From contig JAMOBE010000026.1 of NCBI GenBank assembly GCA_039908285.1, positions 1-42,562 on the forward strand: a DNA stretch of 42,562 bases, in the 5' to 3' direction. The notes below the pieces were generated by a model. It made no database searches, had not been told where the DNA came from, and saw nothing but the letters and a program-made list of their open reading frames with translations. Position 1 is the first letter of the stretch, and every line of letters begins with the position of its first letter. This document shows, piece by piece, positions 22,531 through 30,175 of this stretch. The position numbers and the translations under genes were made by a program. Source of the DNA: JAMOBE01 sp039908285. Lineage in GTDB: Bacteria > Pseudomonadota > Alphaproteobacteria > Rhodospirillales > Rhodospirillaceae.

Positions 22531-22564
22531 TAGAGCAGTTTCCGCTTGAGCGGAAACTGCTCTA
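22531..22564. repeat. 34-bp perfect palindrome
   Basis: TAGAGCAGTTTCCGCT is followed by TG and its exact complement. Followed by AAAAGAA. It is a strong stem-loop or cruciform, REP-like in size. Confidence 0.9.
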
Positions 22565-22700
22565 AAAGAAAGTCTGCGAGGGGCCGGTCATGCGTATGCA
22601 TGCTTGCGGCATGACAGGCCTCACGCTCCCCATGACTTTTCATCCTGGTGAAAAACGGGGAGTGTGAGGGCCTCAGGTCCTCACATCTTCTCTTCTTGTT
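22565..22700 (+). repeat. dispersed structured repeat, copy B
   Basis: Shares AGAAAGT(C)TGCGAGG, CTCCCCATGACTTTTCATCC and GTGAGGGCCTCAG with copy A at 14904. The hairpins fall at 22626-22662 and 22664-22684. The stretch after GCGAGG is longer than in copy A and contains an additional small palindrome (GTCATGC ... GCATGAC). Confidence 0.7.
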
Positions 22701-22863
22701 GTCTTGTGCGGGCATGAACTCACACACACACACACTCACGGGTGCCTGGGCAGTTACCCATTACCTCAAAGCCATCACGTTCTGGACCAGTTGGAATGCG
22801 GCTGGACCAGACGTTTGCCGACCTTTCAGCTGGTATTTCCCCACGCAACCGTTCACGCTTCCC

Positions 22864-23159
22864 TCAGGATCGCGATTCGGTGCGGGCAAAGGTGTAGTCG
22901 ATGACGGCGGGAACGATATACTTCAGCGCCTCGCGCGCCATGTCCTTGTTCTTATCGTCGCCCGAGAGCACGAGAAGGATGCAACAGAACAAAGAATATA
23001 TTGCGATGAAAATGAAGCCACCATATCTGATCCGTCTGGCGATACTACCGTCGCGTTCCGCCTCGACTCAAGGCCCTCTGCCCGAGCCGACATCGCGCTC
23101 GTCTCGTCATTGACACTGACCTGCTTCTGCAGGGCGTTCTCATTTGAAATATCAGGCAT
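22864..23159 (-). pseudogene. small single-pass membrane protein gene, frameshifted
   Basis: Two minus-strand frames join into one plausible protein of about 98 residues. The first starts at ATG 23159 (GAGG about seven bases upstream) with MPDISNENALQKQVSVNDET. The second, open from 23067 after an in-frame TGA, reads ERDGSIARRIRYGGF, then a hydrophobic segment IFIAIYSLFCCILLVLSG, then DDKNKDMAREALKYIVPAVI and ends with a stop at 22864. Neither half is a full gene, so a one-base change near 23040-23067 (real mutation or sequencing error) is the simplest reading. It starts 27 bases after the ribbon-helix-helix gene in the same direction. The function is unknown. Confidence 0.55.
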
Positions 23160-23186
23160 CAAATACCTCAACCATTTATACCTCAG

Positions 23187-23402
23187 TTAAAAACCAACGA
23201 TCTCCCTTTCAATCGGCTGATCCAGTGCCGCGATTCCGACACGCTTGCCGCTCGCTTTTGCGTCGCTGGCAATTTTCATAAGCATTATCGCTCGCTGCAG
23301 AATGTCACTCTTCGCAACCCCACCATTTCGCGCGAGTTCCGTGACGATATCGTCAAGCTCTGGCGTCACATTGACGGTCCAGACCATCGTGCACTTGCTC
23401 AC
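23187..23402 (-). CDS. ribbon-helix-helix (CopG-like) small DNA-binding protein
   Basis: 71 aa. The N-terminal strand MVWTVNVTPELDDIVTELAR followed by NGGVAKSDILQRAIMLMKIA is the beta-helix-helix layout of RHH/MetJ-Arc-type repressors and antitoxins; the tail GKRVGIAALDQPIEREIVGF is outside the DNA-binding fold. GTG at 23402 is chosen because AACGGAGGAAAGCC places an ideal ribosome binding site before it; ATG 23387 is an alternative. It leads a two-gene unit with the frameshifted membrane protein. A regulator of that partner or an antitoxin-like role is inference. Confidence 0.65.
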   Translation of the reverse strand: MSKCTMVWTVNVTPELDDIVTELARNGGVAKSDILQRAIMLMKIASDAKASGKRVGIAALDQPIEREIVGF

Positions 23403-23674
23403 GGCTTTCCTCCGTTTGAACGCCACATAGACTGCCGACGAGGGCGTGTTCCTCCGCCCGCACTCCGACCGACCCGATAAAGATACGACAAACATCGCGA
23501 ATTTTCAACGAGACCCCGACCCGGGAACCTGTGCCGCCCTTGCAATCCCGTCGCCGTGCCGCTATAACCGCGCTTCTCTTCGCGGCGAGAGCGGCGAGGC
23601 CTGGGGCGTCGTGCCCCGATCGGGCATGCCCAACCGCTCCGGACCGTTGCAACCTCTGATAGGGATCTCCCGAA
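23403..23674. other. intergenic region between the RHH gene and rpmI
   Basis: Divergent region of 272 bp that must hold the rpmI-rplT-pheS promoter. infC, the usual upstream neighbour of rpmI, is absent. No promoter pair is clear enough to report. Confidence 0.5.
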
Positions 23675-23872
23675 ATGCCCAAGCTAAAGACCAAAAGCGC
23701 CGCCAAGAAGCGGTTCAGCCTGACCGCCACCGGCAAGGTCAGGGCCAACGTCGCCTGCAAGCGCCACGGCCTTCGCAAGCGTCCGCAGCAGATGAAGCGC
23801 CAGGCGCGCGGCACTTTCATCCTGGCGCCGGGCGATGCCGAGAAGGTGCTCAAGAATTATCTGCGCGGCTGA
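23675..23872 (+). CDS. rpmI: 50S ribosomal protein L35
   Basis: 65-aa basic protein of the large ribosomal subunit. MPKLKTKSAAKKRFSLTATG and the RHGLRKRPQQMKRQARG region are unmistakable L35 signatures, and the length is standard. It is followed after 16 bases by rplT. Translation initiation factor infC does not precede it, unlike in many bacteria. Confidence 0.97.
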   Translation: MPKLKTKSAAKKRFSLTATGKVRANVACKRHGLRKRPQQMKRQARGTFILAPGDAEKVLKNYLRG

Positions 23873-23888
23873 CGGGGGAGTGTGAACA

Positions 23889-24254
23889 ATGGCACGTGTG
23901 AAACGGGGCGTCACCACCCACGCCCGACACAAGAAGGTCCTCGATCTGGCCAAGGGCTACCGGGGCCGTAATTCGAAGGTCTTCCGGGTCGCGATCGAAA
24001 AGGTCGAGAAGGCCCTGCGCTATGCCTATCGCGATCGCCGGGCGAAGAAGCGCACCTTCCGCGCCCTGTGGATCCAGCGCATCAACGCCGGTGTCCGCGA
24101 GCACGGCATGACCTATTCGCGCTTCATCGACGGGCTCAACAAGGCGGGCATCACCCTGGACCGCAAGGTGATGGCCGATCTTGCCGTTCACGAGCCGGCG
24201 GCCTTCGCCAACCTGGTCCAGCAGGCCCAGGCGGCGCTTGGCGCAGCGGCCTGA
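23889..24254 (+). CDS. rplT: 50S ribosomal protein L20
   Basis: 121-aa ribosomal protein essential for early 50S assembly. It starts MARVKRGVTTHARHKKVLDL and has the long basic N-terminal extension and the globular C-terminal part (WIQRINAGVREHGMTYSRFI). In other bacteria L20 represses its own operon by binding leader RNA; no such leader was identified here. A GC-rich hairpin separates it from pheS. Confidence 0.97.
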   Translation: MARVKRGVTTHARHKKVLDLAKGYRGRNSKVFRVAIEKVEKALRYAYRDRRAKKRTFRALWIQRINAGVREHGMTYSRFIDGLNKAGITLDRKVMADLAVHEPAAFANLVQQAQAALGAAA

Positions 24255-24255
24255 T

Positions 24256-24273
24256 CCGGGGGCTCTGCCCCGG
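24256..24273. promoter_or_regulatory. hairpin between rplT and pheS
   Basis: CCGGGG-gctctg-CCCCGG begins right after the rplT stop and ends nine bases before the pheS ATG, next to its GGGGGGCGG ribosome binding region. It could tune pheS translation or partly end transcription. Confidence 0.4.
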
Positions 24274-24282
24274 GGGGCGGTC

Positions 24283-25362
24283 ATGAGCGATGACCTGAAC
24301 GAGCATCGGGCCTGGCTGGTCGACGCCGCGGCGGCGGCGGCGACCGTCGGCGCGCTGGAGGCCGTGCGCGTCGAGGCGCTGGGCAAGAAGGGGCGGATCA
24401 CCGGCCTGCTCAAGGAACTGGGCGGGCTGGCTCCGGAGGAGCGGGCGAAGCGCGGGGCGGACCTCAACGTCTTCAAGCAGGAGGCGAGCGCGATCCTGGA
24501 AACTCGCCAGGCGGAACTGCGCGAGGCGGAGCTGGACGCCCGTCTGGCTGCCGAGCGGGTGGACGTTACGCTTCCGGTACGACCAGAGTCGCAGGGGCGC
24601 ATCCATCCGGTCAGCCAGACCATGGACGAGATCGTCGCCATCCTGGGACAGATGGGCTTCGCCGTCGCCGAGGGGCCGGACATCGAGGACGACTTCCACA
24701 ACTTCACCGCCCTCAACATTCCGCAGAACCATCCGGCGCGGCAGATGCACGATACCTTCTACCTGCCGGAGCGGCCCGATGGCTCGCGGTATCTGCTGCG
24801 GACCCATACCTCGCCGGTGCAGATCCGTACCATGCGCGCAACCAGGCCGCCGATTCGCATCATCGCCCCCGGTCGCACCTATCGTTGCGACTCCGACATG
24901 ACTCACACTCCCATGTTTCACCAGGTGGAAGGCCTGGTGATCGACCGCAGCACCCACTTCGGCCACCTGAAGGGCTGCATCATCGAGTTCGTCCGCACCT
25001 ATTTCGAGGTGGAGGACGTGCCGGTGCGCTTCCGGCCGTCGTTCTTCCCCTTCACCGAGCCGTCGGCCGAGGTGGACATCGGCTGCTCGCGCAAGGGCGG
25101 CGAGCTGAAGATCGGCCCGGGCGGCGACTGGCTGGAGATCATGGGCTGCGGCATGGTGCACCCGAACGTGCTCAAGGCCTGCGGCATCGATCCGGACGTG
25201 TACCAGGGCTTCGCCTTCGGCATGGGCATCGAGCGCATCGCCATGCTGAAACACGGCATCCCCGACCTGCGCACCTTCTACGAGTCGGATCTGCGCTGGC
25301 TCCGCCACTACGGCTTCGCCGCCCTCGACCTGCCGACGGTGACCGGAGGACTGACCCGGTAA
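24283..25362 (+). CDS. pheS: phenylalanine--tRNA ligase alpha subunit
   Basis: Catalytic alpha subunit (359 aa) of the alpha2-beta2 PheRS, charging tRNA-Phe. It has an N-terminal coiled-coil tRNA-binding arm (~1-95) and the class II core (~100-350): motif 1 around HPVSQTMDEIV and FAVAEGPDIEDD, motif 2 GRTYRCDSDMTHTPMFHQVEG (key part TPMFHQVEG), motif 3 GFAFGMGIERIAML. ATG 24283 gives the usual N-terminus (MSDDLNEHRAWLVDAA). Normally pheT follows directly; here the stop is followed one base later by the start of an unrelated GTPase gene, and pheT begins 1351 bases further on. Confidence 0.97.
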   Translation: MSDDLNEHRAWLVDAAAAAATVGALEAVRVEALGKKGRITGLLKELGGLAPEERAKRGADLNVFKQEASAILETRQAELREAELDARLAAERVDVTLPVRPESQGRIHPVSQTMDEIVAILGQMGFAVAEGPDIEDDFHNFTALNIPQNHPARQMHDTFYLPERPDGSRYLLRTHTSPVQIRTMRATRPPIRIIAPGRTYRCDSDMTHTPMFHQVEGLVIDRSTHFGHLKGCIIEFVRTYFEVEDVPVRFRPSFFPFTEPSAEVDIGCSRKGGELKIGPGGDWLEIMGCGMVHPNVLKACGIDPDVYQGFAFGMGIERIAMLKHGIPDLRTFYESDLRWLRHYGFAALDLPTVTGGLTR

Positions 25363-25363
25363 T

Positions 25364-26146
25364 ATGATCCGATTTCGTCCGATGGGAGTGGGACTCGTGA
25401 CGGTCGTCAAGGAATTGGCCGATTTCCTGGACATCGCCCGCAAACGAGGGTGGCTCGATGCCGTGAATCCCTGGCGGAAGCGCCATTCGATTCTGCTGCT
25501 GGGAACCACGGGAGTCGGCAAAACCAATTTCGTCCGCTCGATTCTCGACCCCAATGCCGGCCCCGTTCCGCTGGAAGCCAGAACCCAGTTTCCCGTCAAG
25601 GATCGAGCCAATATCGCCGACAGCCTGTTCGAGATCATCGATACGCCGGGCCAATGGCGCCATTCGGGACGCCAGATTATCGAACTTCACGAAGCGATCA
25701 AACGGGGTGTCGTTGCGGTGATCAACGTCGTCTCCTTCGGATATCATGAATATCCGACCGGAAAGCCGGGGGTGACCGATGGAACAGGCAGGGTGAGCGA
25801 GGAGTACCTTGAACACCACCGGGGCGTCGAGCTGGTTGCGTTGGAAAGCTGTAAATCGGTCTTGCGTGGTCGGCTTCCGGTCTTCGTCACCCTGGTTACC
25901 AAGGCGGACCTGTGGTGGGGCAGCAGGGACGATGTGATGCACCACTACGGCAGCGGGGATTATGGTGCTATGATCGAGGGTCTCGCCGACTCTCATGTCG
26001 TCAAGCCGTACTGCTCGGTGATCCATAAATTCTATGGCGAGGGTGATGTATCCGGCAAATTCGATGCCGAGGATCAGGTGCAGTGTCGGCGTGAACTTTT
26101 GCGCACGCTGACCGAAATGATAGGAAGGAGGTACCGGGATGACTAG
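25364..26146 (+). CDS. uncharacterised P-loop GTPase inserted between pheS and pheT
   Basis: 260-aa GTPase-like protein. G1/P-loop GTTGVGKT (47-54), G3 DTPGQ (93-97; Gln at the Ras/Arf catalytic position), and G4 TKAD (179-182) are visible; switch I is probably within 60-80. A basic/aromatic lead (AVNPWRKRHS) precedes the P-loop and the C-terminal ~40 residues are helical and charged. It does not match the ribosome-assembly GTPases (Era, EngA, Obg) by eye; it resembles small GTPase-like proteins found next to membrane genes. ATG 25364 is listed, but GTG 25397 has the better-placed GGGAG. The stop overlaps the membrane-protein start by eight bases (ATGACTAG), and base composition is AT-richer than pheS/pheT. 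The function is unknown. Confidence 0.7.
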   Translation: MIRFRPMGVGLVTVVKELADFLDIARKRGWLDAVNPWRKRHSILLLGTTGVGKTNFVRSILDPNAGPVPLEARTQFPVKDRANIADSLFEIIDTPGQWRHSGRQIIELHEAIKRGVVAVINVVSFGYHEYPTGKPGVTDGTGRVSEEYLEHHRGVELVALESCKSVLRGRLPVFVTLVTKADLWWGSRDDVMHHYGSGDYGAMIEGLADSHVVKPYCSVIHKFYGEGDVSGKFDAEDQVQCRRELLRTLTEMIGRRYRDD

Positions 26147-26717
26147 TCACAGTCGGTTCCTGAATTACTATCATGTGTTTGGTTCAATTGGGCAAATGTT
26201 TGGCCGGAGCGGTGATGGGGTGAGACTGGACGAAAGAGGCAGGCTGCTGGTCGAGGCAATTGACCTCTTGCAGGTGCTTTCCCGCCGCCTTGTATTCCTT
26301 GGGGTCGCATCAACGGTCGTCACTCTTATCAATCTCGTGGCAACGGTCGTATCGCTTAGTATTGCTCTGGGCGGGGATTTCGGGTTGTATCGTCCCGTCT
26401 TCATTCTTCAGGCTATCATCACCGGTGTCGTCGCCATGTTGTTGTGGAAATTTCATTTCGTAAGAAATGCCGCCAACAAGGTGTTCGAGGAAGTAAGCAA
26501 CGGTTTCCAGCCATACTATGCCATGGGCCGGAATCTGCCGGAGTTCGAGGAGCTTGATCGTACCTCAAGTGCGGCTGTTCGTGGCTTTTTCGACAGCACC
26601 GACCTGCCGCTGTTTCATGGAAAGGCGGGACCCGGCGTCTATTTCCTCGTCAACTTCTTTCTCGCGTTCCTCCCTCTAGAGATGATGACGTTCCTCCCAC
26701 TGGCGTTGGTAAGATGA
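26139..26717 (+). CDS. uncharacterised three-helix membrane protein, partner of the GTPase
   Basis: 192-aa protein with three predicted membrane segments: ~52-76 (VFLGVASTVVTLINLVATVV), ~82-104 (FILQAIITGVVAMLLW) and ~168-190 (VYFLVNFFLAFLPLEMM). The soluble stretch between (~105-165) includes FEEVSNGFQPYYAMGRNLPE. No family is recognised. It overlaps the GTPase gene by eight bases at its start and pheT by four (ATGA) at its end, so the three are translationally coupled. One 60-base line of it (26161-26220) is 47% G+C, well below the surrounding housekeeping genes. A membrane anchor or effector for the GTPase is a guess from context. Confidence 0.7.
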   Translation: MTSHSRFLNYYHVFGSIGQMFGRSGDGVRLDERGRLLVEAIDLLQVLSRRLVFLGVASTVVTLINLVATVVSLSIALGGDFGLYRPVFILQAIITGVVAMLLWKFHFVRNAANKVFEEVSNGFQPYYAMGRNLPEFEELDRTSSAAVRGFFDSTDLPLFHGKAGPGVYFLVNFFLAFLPLEMMTFLPLALVR

Positions 26718-29107
26718 AATTCACTCTGTCCTGGCTCAAGCAGCACCTGTCCACCGAGGCCTCCGTCGCGGTGATCGCCGACACCCTCACCATGATCGGC
26801 CTGGAGGTGGAGGAGGTGCGCGAGCCCGATCCGGCGCTCGGGGCCTTCATCGTCGCCCACGTGCTGGAGGCGGTGAAGCATCCGGAGGCCGACCGGCTGC
26901 GGGTGTGCACCGTCGATACCGGCGACGGCATCATCCAGGTGGTGTGCGGCGCCGCCAACGCCCATGCGGGGATGAAGGCGGTGCTGGCGCGGCCGGGGGT
27001 GACCATTCCCGCCACCGGCGACGTGCTGAAGAAGGGGGTCATCCGCGGGGTGGAGAGTCAGGGTATGCTGTGCTCGTCCCGCGAGCTTGGACTCGGCGAC
27101 GACCACGATGGCATCATCGATCTGCCCGCCGAGACTCCGGTCGGGCGGCCGCTGCCCGAGGTTCTGGACTTCGATCCGCTGTTCGACATCGCCATCACCC
27201 CGAATCGGGCCGACTGCCTTGGGGTGCGGGGCGTGGCGCGGGACCTGGCGGCGGCCGGGCTCGGGCGCCTGCTGCCGCTCGACATCGCCGCCGTCAAGGG
27301 GGGCTACCGCAGCCCGGTCACCGTGAATCTCGACTTCGCCCCCGATCAGGGCGAGGCCTGCCCCCTGTTCGTCGGCCGCTTCATCCGGGGCCTGCGCAAC
27401 GGCGACAGCCCGGAGTGGCTGAAGCAGCGCCTGAGCGCCATCGGCCTCCGCCCCATTTCGGCGCTGGTGGACATCACCAACCTGATCTGCTTCGACCTGG
27501 CGCGGCCGCTGCACGTGTTCGACGCCGACCGGCTGACCGGAGACCTGCGGGTGCGCATGGCGGCGGTGGGGGAGTCGCTCGCCGCCCTCAATGGCCGCAC
27601 CTATGACCTGGCGCCGGGGATGATCGTCATTGCCGATGCCGCCGGGCCTCAGGCGCTGGCCGGCATCATCGGTGGGGAAAAGACCGGCTGCACCGCCGAC
27701 ACCGTCTCGGTGTTCCTCGAGTCGGCCCTGTTCGAGCCGGGACGTGTCGCCGCCGCCGGCCGGGCACTTGGGATCGAGTCGGATGCCCGCTATCGTTTCG
27801 AGCGCGGAGTCGACCCGGCCTCCGCCGGACCGGGATCGGATCTGGCGACCCGGCTGATTCTCGAACTATGCGGCGGCGAGGCGTCCGAGCCGGTGGTGGC
27901 CGGGCGGGAGCCGGAGTGGACCCGCTCCATCGTGCTGCGCCCGGCCCGTGTGCGGCAACTCGGGGGCGTGGACATCCCGAAGCCCGACATGGAGCGCATC
28001 CTGGCCGACCTCGGCTGCCGCGTGGCCAGCCACGGCGAGGGGCTGCTGGTCTCGCCGCCGTCGTGGCGTCCGGACCTGGAGGCCGAGCACGACCTGGTGG
28101 AGGAGGCGATCCGCATCCACGGCTACGACAAGGTGCCGGCCGTGCCCCTGCCACGGGCGCCCATGCCGTCGCCGGTGCTGACGCCGGCCCAGCGGCGCCG
28201 TGGGTTCGTGCGGCGGACCCTGGCGGCCCGCGGCATGATGGAGACGGTGACGTGGTCGTTCATGCCCGGGGCCGAGGCGGCCCTGTTCGGCGGCGGCCAG
28301 GCGGCGCTGACCCTCGCCAACCCCATTTCCGCCGATCTGGACGCCATGCGGCCGTCGATTCTGCCCAACCTGCTGTCCGCCGCCCGCCGCAATGCCGCCC
28401 ACGACATGCCGGACTCGGCGCTGTTCGAGATCGGCCCCGAGTTCCACGGCGACCAGCCGGGCCAGCAGGCCCTGGTGGCCGCCGGTCTTCGCGCTGGCGG
28501 CACCGGGCCTCGCCACTGGGCGGCGCCCCGCCGTTCCGTCGACGCCTTCGACGCCAAGGCCGACGCCCTGGCGGTCCTCGCCGCGGCGGGGGCGCCGGCC
28601 GGAGTGCAGGTCACCGCCGACGCGCCCCACTGGTATCACCCCGGACGATCGGGGACTCTGCGGCTTGGGCCGACGGTCCTGGGGTGGTTCGGCGAGGTCC
28701 ACCCCCGGGTCGCCCGCACGCTGGACGTGGAGGGACCCCTGGCCGCCTTCGAGATTCGGCTCGACGCCCTGCCCCCGCCGAAGGCCACCGCCACCCGGGC
28801 GCGGCCCCTGCTGAAGGTGGCGCCGTTCCATCCGGTGCAGCGGGACTTCGCCTTCGTCATGGATGCGGCCGTGTCCGCCGAGGCGGTGGTCAAGGCCGCC
28901 CGCGGCGCCGACAAGGTGCTGATCACCGACGTGGCGGTGTTCGACGTCTATGAGGGCCCGGGCGTGGGGGAGGGGCGCAAGTCCCTGGCCATCACCGTGA
29001 CCCTGCAACCCGTCGAGCGCTCCCTCACCGACGCCGAGATCGAGGCGGTATCGGGACGGGTGGTCCAGGCGGTAACCAAGGCCACCGGAGCCGGCTTGCG
29101 TGGGTGA
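26714..29107 (+). CDS. pheT: phenylalanine--tRNA ligase beta subunit
   Basis: Beta subunit of PheRS, 797 aa (normal ~790-800). Domains in order: tRNA-binding OB fold (~40-150), B3/B4 editing domain (~205-375, clearing Tyr-tRNA-Phe), B5 domain (~400-470), the inactive class II core (~480-680) and the C-terminal FDX-ACB anticodon-binding domain (~700-797, PFHPVQRDFAFVMD onward). The start MKFTLSWLKQHL is standard. Its ATG overlaps the stop of the inserted membrane-protein gene by four bases, so its translation depends on a gene pair that is not normally part of this operon. No internal frame damage is seen. Confidence 0.97.
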   Translation: MKFTLSWLKQHLSTEASVAVIADTLTMIGLEVEEVREPDPALGAFIVAHVLEAVKHPEADRLRVCTVDTGDGIIQVVCGAANAHAGMKAVLARPGVTIPATGDVLKKGVIRGVESQGMLCSSRELGLGDDHDGIIDLPAETPVGRPLPEVLDFDPLFDIAITPNRADCLGVRGVARDLAAAGLGRLLPLDIAAVKGGYRSPVTVNLDFAPDQGEACPLFVGRFIRGLRNGDSPEWLKQRLSAIGLRPISALVDITNLICFDLARPLHVFDADRLTGDLRVRMAAVGESLAALNGRTYDLAPGMIVIADAAGPQALAGIIGGEKTGCTADTVSVFLESALFEPGRVAAAGRALGIESDARYRFERGVDPASAGPGSDLATRLILELCGGEASEPVVAGREPEWTRSIVLRPARVRQLGGVDIPKPDMERILADLGCRVASHGEGLLVSPPSWRPDLEAEHDLVEEAIRIHGYDKVPAVPLPRAPMPSPVLTPAQRRRGFVRRTLAARGMMETVTWSFMPGAEAALFGGGQAALTLANPISADLDAMRPSILPNLLSAARRNAAHDMPDSALFEIGPEFHGDQPGQQALVAAGLRAGGTGPRHWAAPRRSVDAFDAKADALAVLAAAGAPAGVQVTADAPHWYHPGRSGTLRLGPTVLGWFGEVHPRVARTLDVEGPLAAFEIRLDALPPPKATATRARPLLKVAPFHPVQRDFAFVMDAAVSAEAVVKAARGADKVLITDVAVFDVYEGPGVGEGRKSLAITVTLQPVERSLTDAEIEAVSGRVVQAVTKATGAGLRG

Positions 29108-29170
29108 CGCGGCGGGTGTAGAACCCCGGCGGATCTTGACGCGTGCCTGAAGACTCGTAGGGAAATCAGC

Positions 29171-30160
29171 ATGATCACTGTCTACACCGGACGAACCGGC
29201 GCGGTGATGAGTACCTTGATTCCGCCCGAACATCCCATTCCCGCCGGAGTCGTGTGGATCGACCTTTTGTCTCCAAGCCGCAACGAAGAGGAATTCATCG
29301 AACAGGAACTGGGCATCGACATCCCGACTCACGAGGAAATGCGCGAGATCGAGGTTTCGAGTCGTCTTTACCACCGCCCCTACCGCGATGGTCTGGTGCT
29401 GTACATGACCGCCCCCCTGGTGGTGAACGCCGAAAGCAGCCAGCCGCAGAACGCCCCCATCACCTTCATCCTGGCCGCGCCCTATCTGATTACCGTGCGC
29501 TATGCGACGCCGCAGTCGTTTCGCATGTTCGCTTCCCGGACCGAACGGGAGTCGGGCCTGTGCATATCCGCGGAAACGACGGTACTGAACCTGTGGGGCG
29601 CCATCATCGATCGGGTGGCAGACATCCTGGAGAGGGTGGACAGCGACATCGATTCGGTGTCGCAACAAGTGTTCGACTCGGCAGCCAACGGCAAGAACGA
29701 GGCAGACAACGGCTACCGGGAGATATTGCGTCACCTCGGCCGCAGCGGCGACCTCGCCTCCAAGGCCAGCGAGGCCCTGGTCGGCATGTCCCGTCTGGTG
29801 GCTTTTTTCGCCGCCCATTACGAAGACGTAATGGACCAGGATCAGCGACAGATCGTCAAGACGCTGAACAAGGACATCCGGTCCCTGACCGACCACGCAG
29901 GGTATACATCGGGCAAGCTGACGTTCCTGCTGGACGCCACGCTCGGGATGATCAACATACAGCAGAACACGATCATCAAGATCTTTTCTGTTGTGACCTT
30001 CGTTTTCCTGCCTCCAACTCTGATCGCCAGTATCTATGGCATGAACTTCAAGATGCTGCCGGAGCTGGAGTGGCAATTTGGCTATCCACTGGCCCTGTGC
30101 ATGATGGTGGTTTCGGCGATACTTCCCTATCTGTTCTTCCGACGTCGCGGCTGGCTGTGA
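29171..30160 (+). CDS. CorA-family magnesium/divalent cation transporter
   Basis: 329-aa 2-TM-GxN protein. The large N-terminal cytoplasmic funnel (~1-265) precedes two C-terminal membrane helices, the first ending in the diagnostic YGMNF (GMN) selectivity motif and the second being LALCMMVVSAILPYLFF, with a basic RRRGWL tail. It forms pentameric Mg2+ (also Co2+/Ni2+) channels. CorA proper and the related ZntB exporter share this layout; the sequence between helices (KMLPELEWQFGYP) fits CorA. It lies 63 bases after pheT and is followed 15 bases later by the methyltransferase-like gene. Confidence 0.9.
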   Translation: MITVYTGRTGAVMSTLIPPEHPIPAGVVWIDLLSPSRNEEEFIEQELGIDIPTHEEMREIEVSSRLYHRPYRDGLVLYMTAPLVVNAESSQPQNAPITFILAAPYLITVRYATPQSFRMFASRTERESGLCISAETTVLNLWGAIIDRVADILERVDSDIDSVSQQVFDSAANGKNEADNGYREILRHLGRSGDLASKASEALVGMSRLVAFFAAHYEDVMDQDQRQIVKTLNKDIRSLTDHAGYTSGKLTFLLDATLGMINIQQNTIIKIFSVVTFVFLPPTLIASIYGMNFKMLPELEWQFGYPLALCMMVVSAILPYLFFRRRGWL

Positions 30161-30175
30161 AGGAGGGCTGAGAGC

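Larger units (their letters stand above)
22351..22863. repeat. non-coding region packed with hairpins and repeats
   Basis: No gene seen. In order: ATACCGGCGAGCG (22353-22365, also at 14798); hairpin TTGGGC-tgcc-GCCCAA (22388-22403); hairpin CCCCCA-N9-TGGGGG (22405-22425); a GCC/GGC hairpin block near 22438-22467 that is the reverse complement of 6869-6900; a 34-bp perfect palindrome (22531-22564); structured repeat copy B (22565-22700); a CA dinucleotide run (22721-22735). The first two hairpins may terminate the cytochrome operon. Confidence 0.7.

Noticed and set aside
22648..23190. 180-codon plus-strand open frame
   Set aside because: It starts inside a repeat, has no domain and opposes the better-supported minus-strand RHH/membrane unit.
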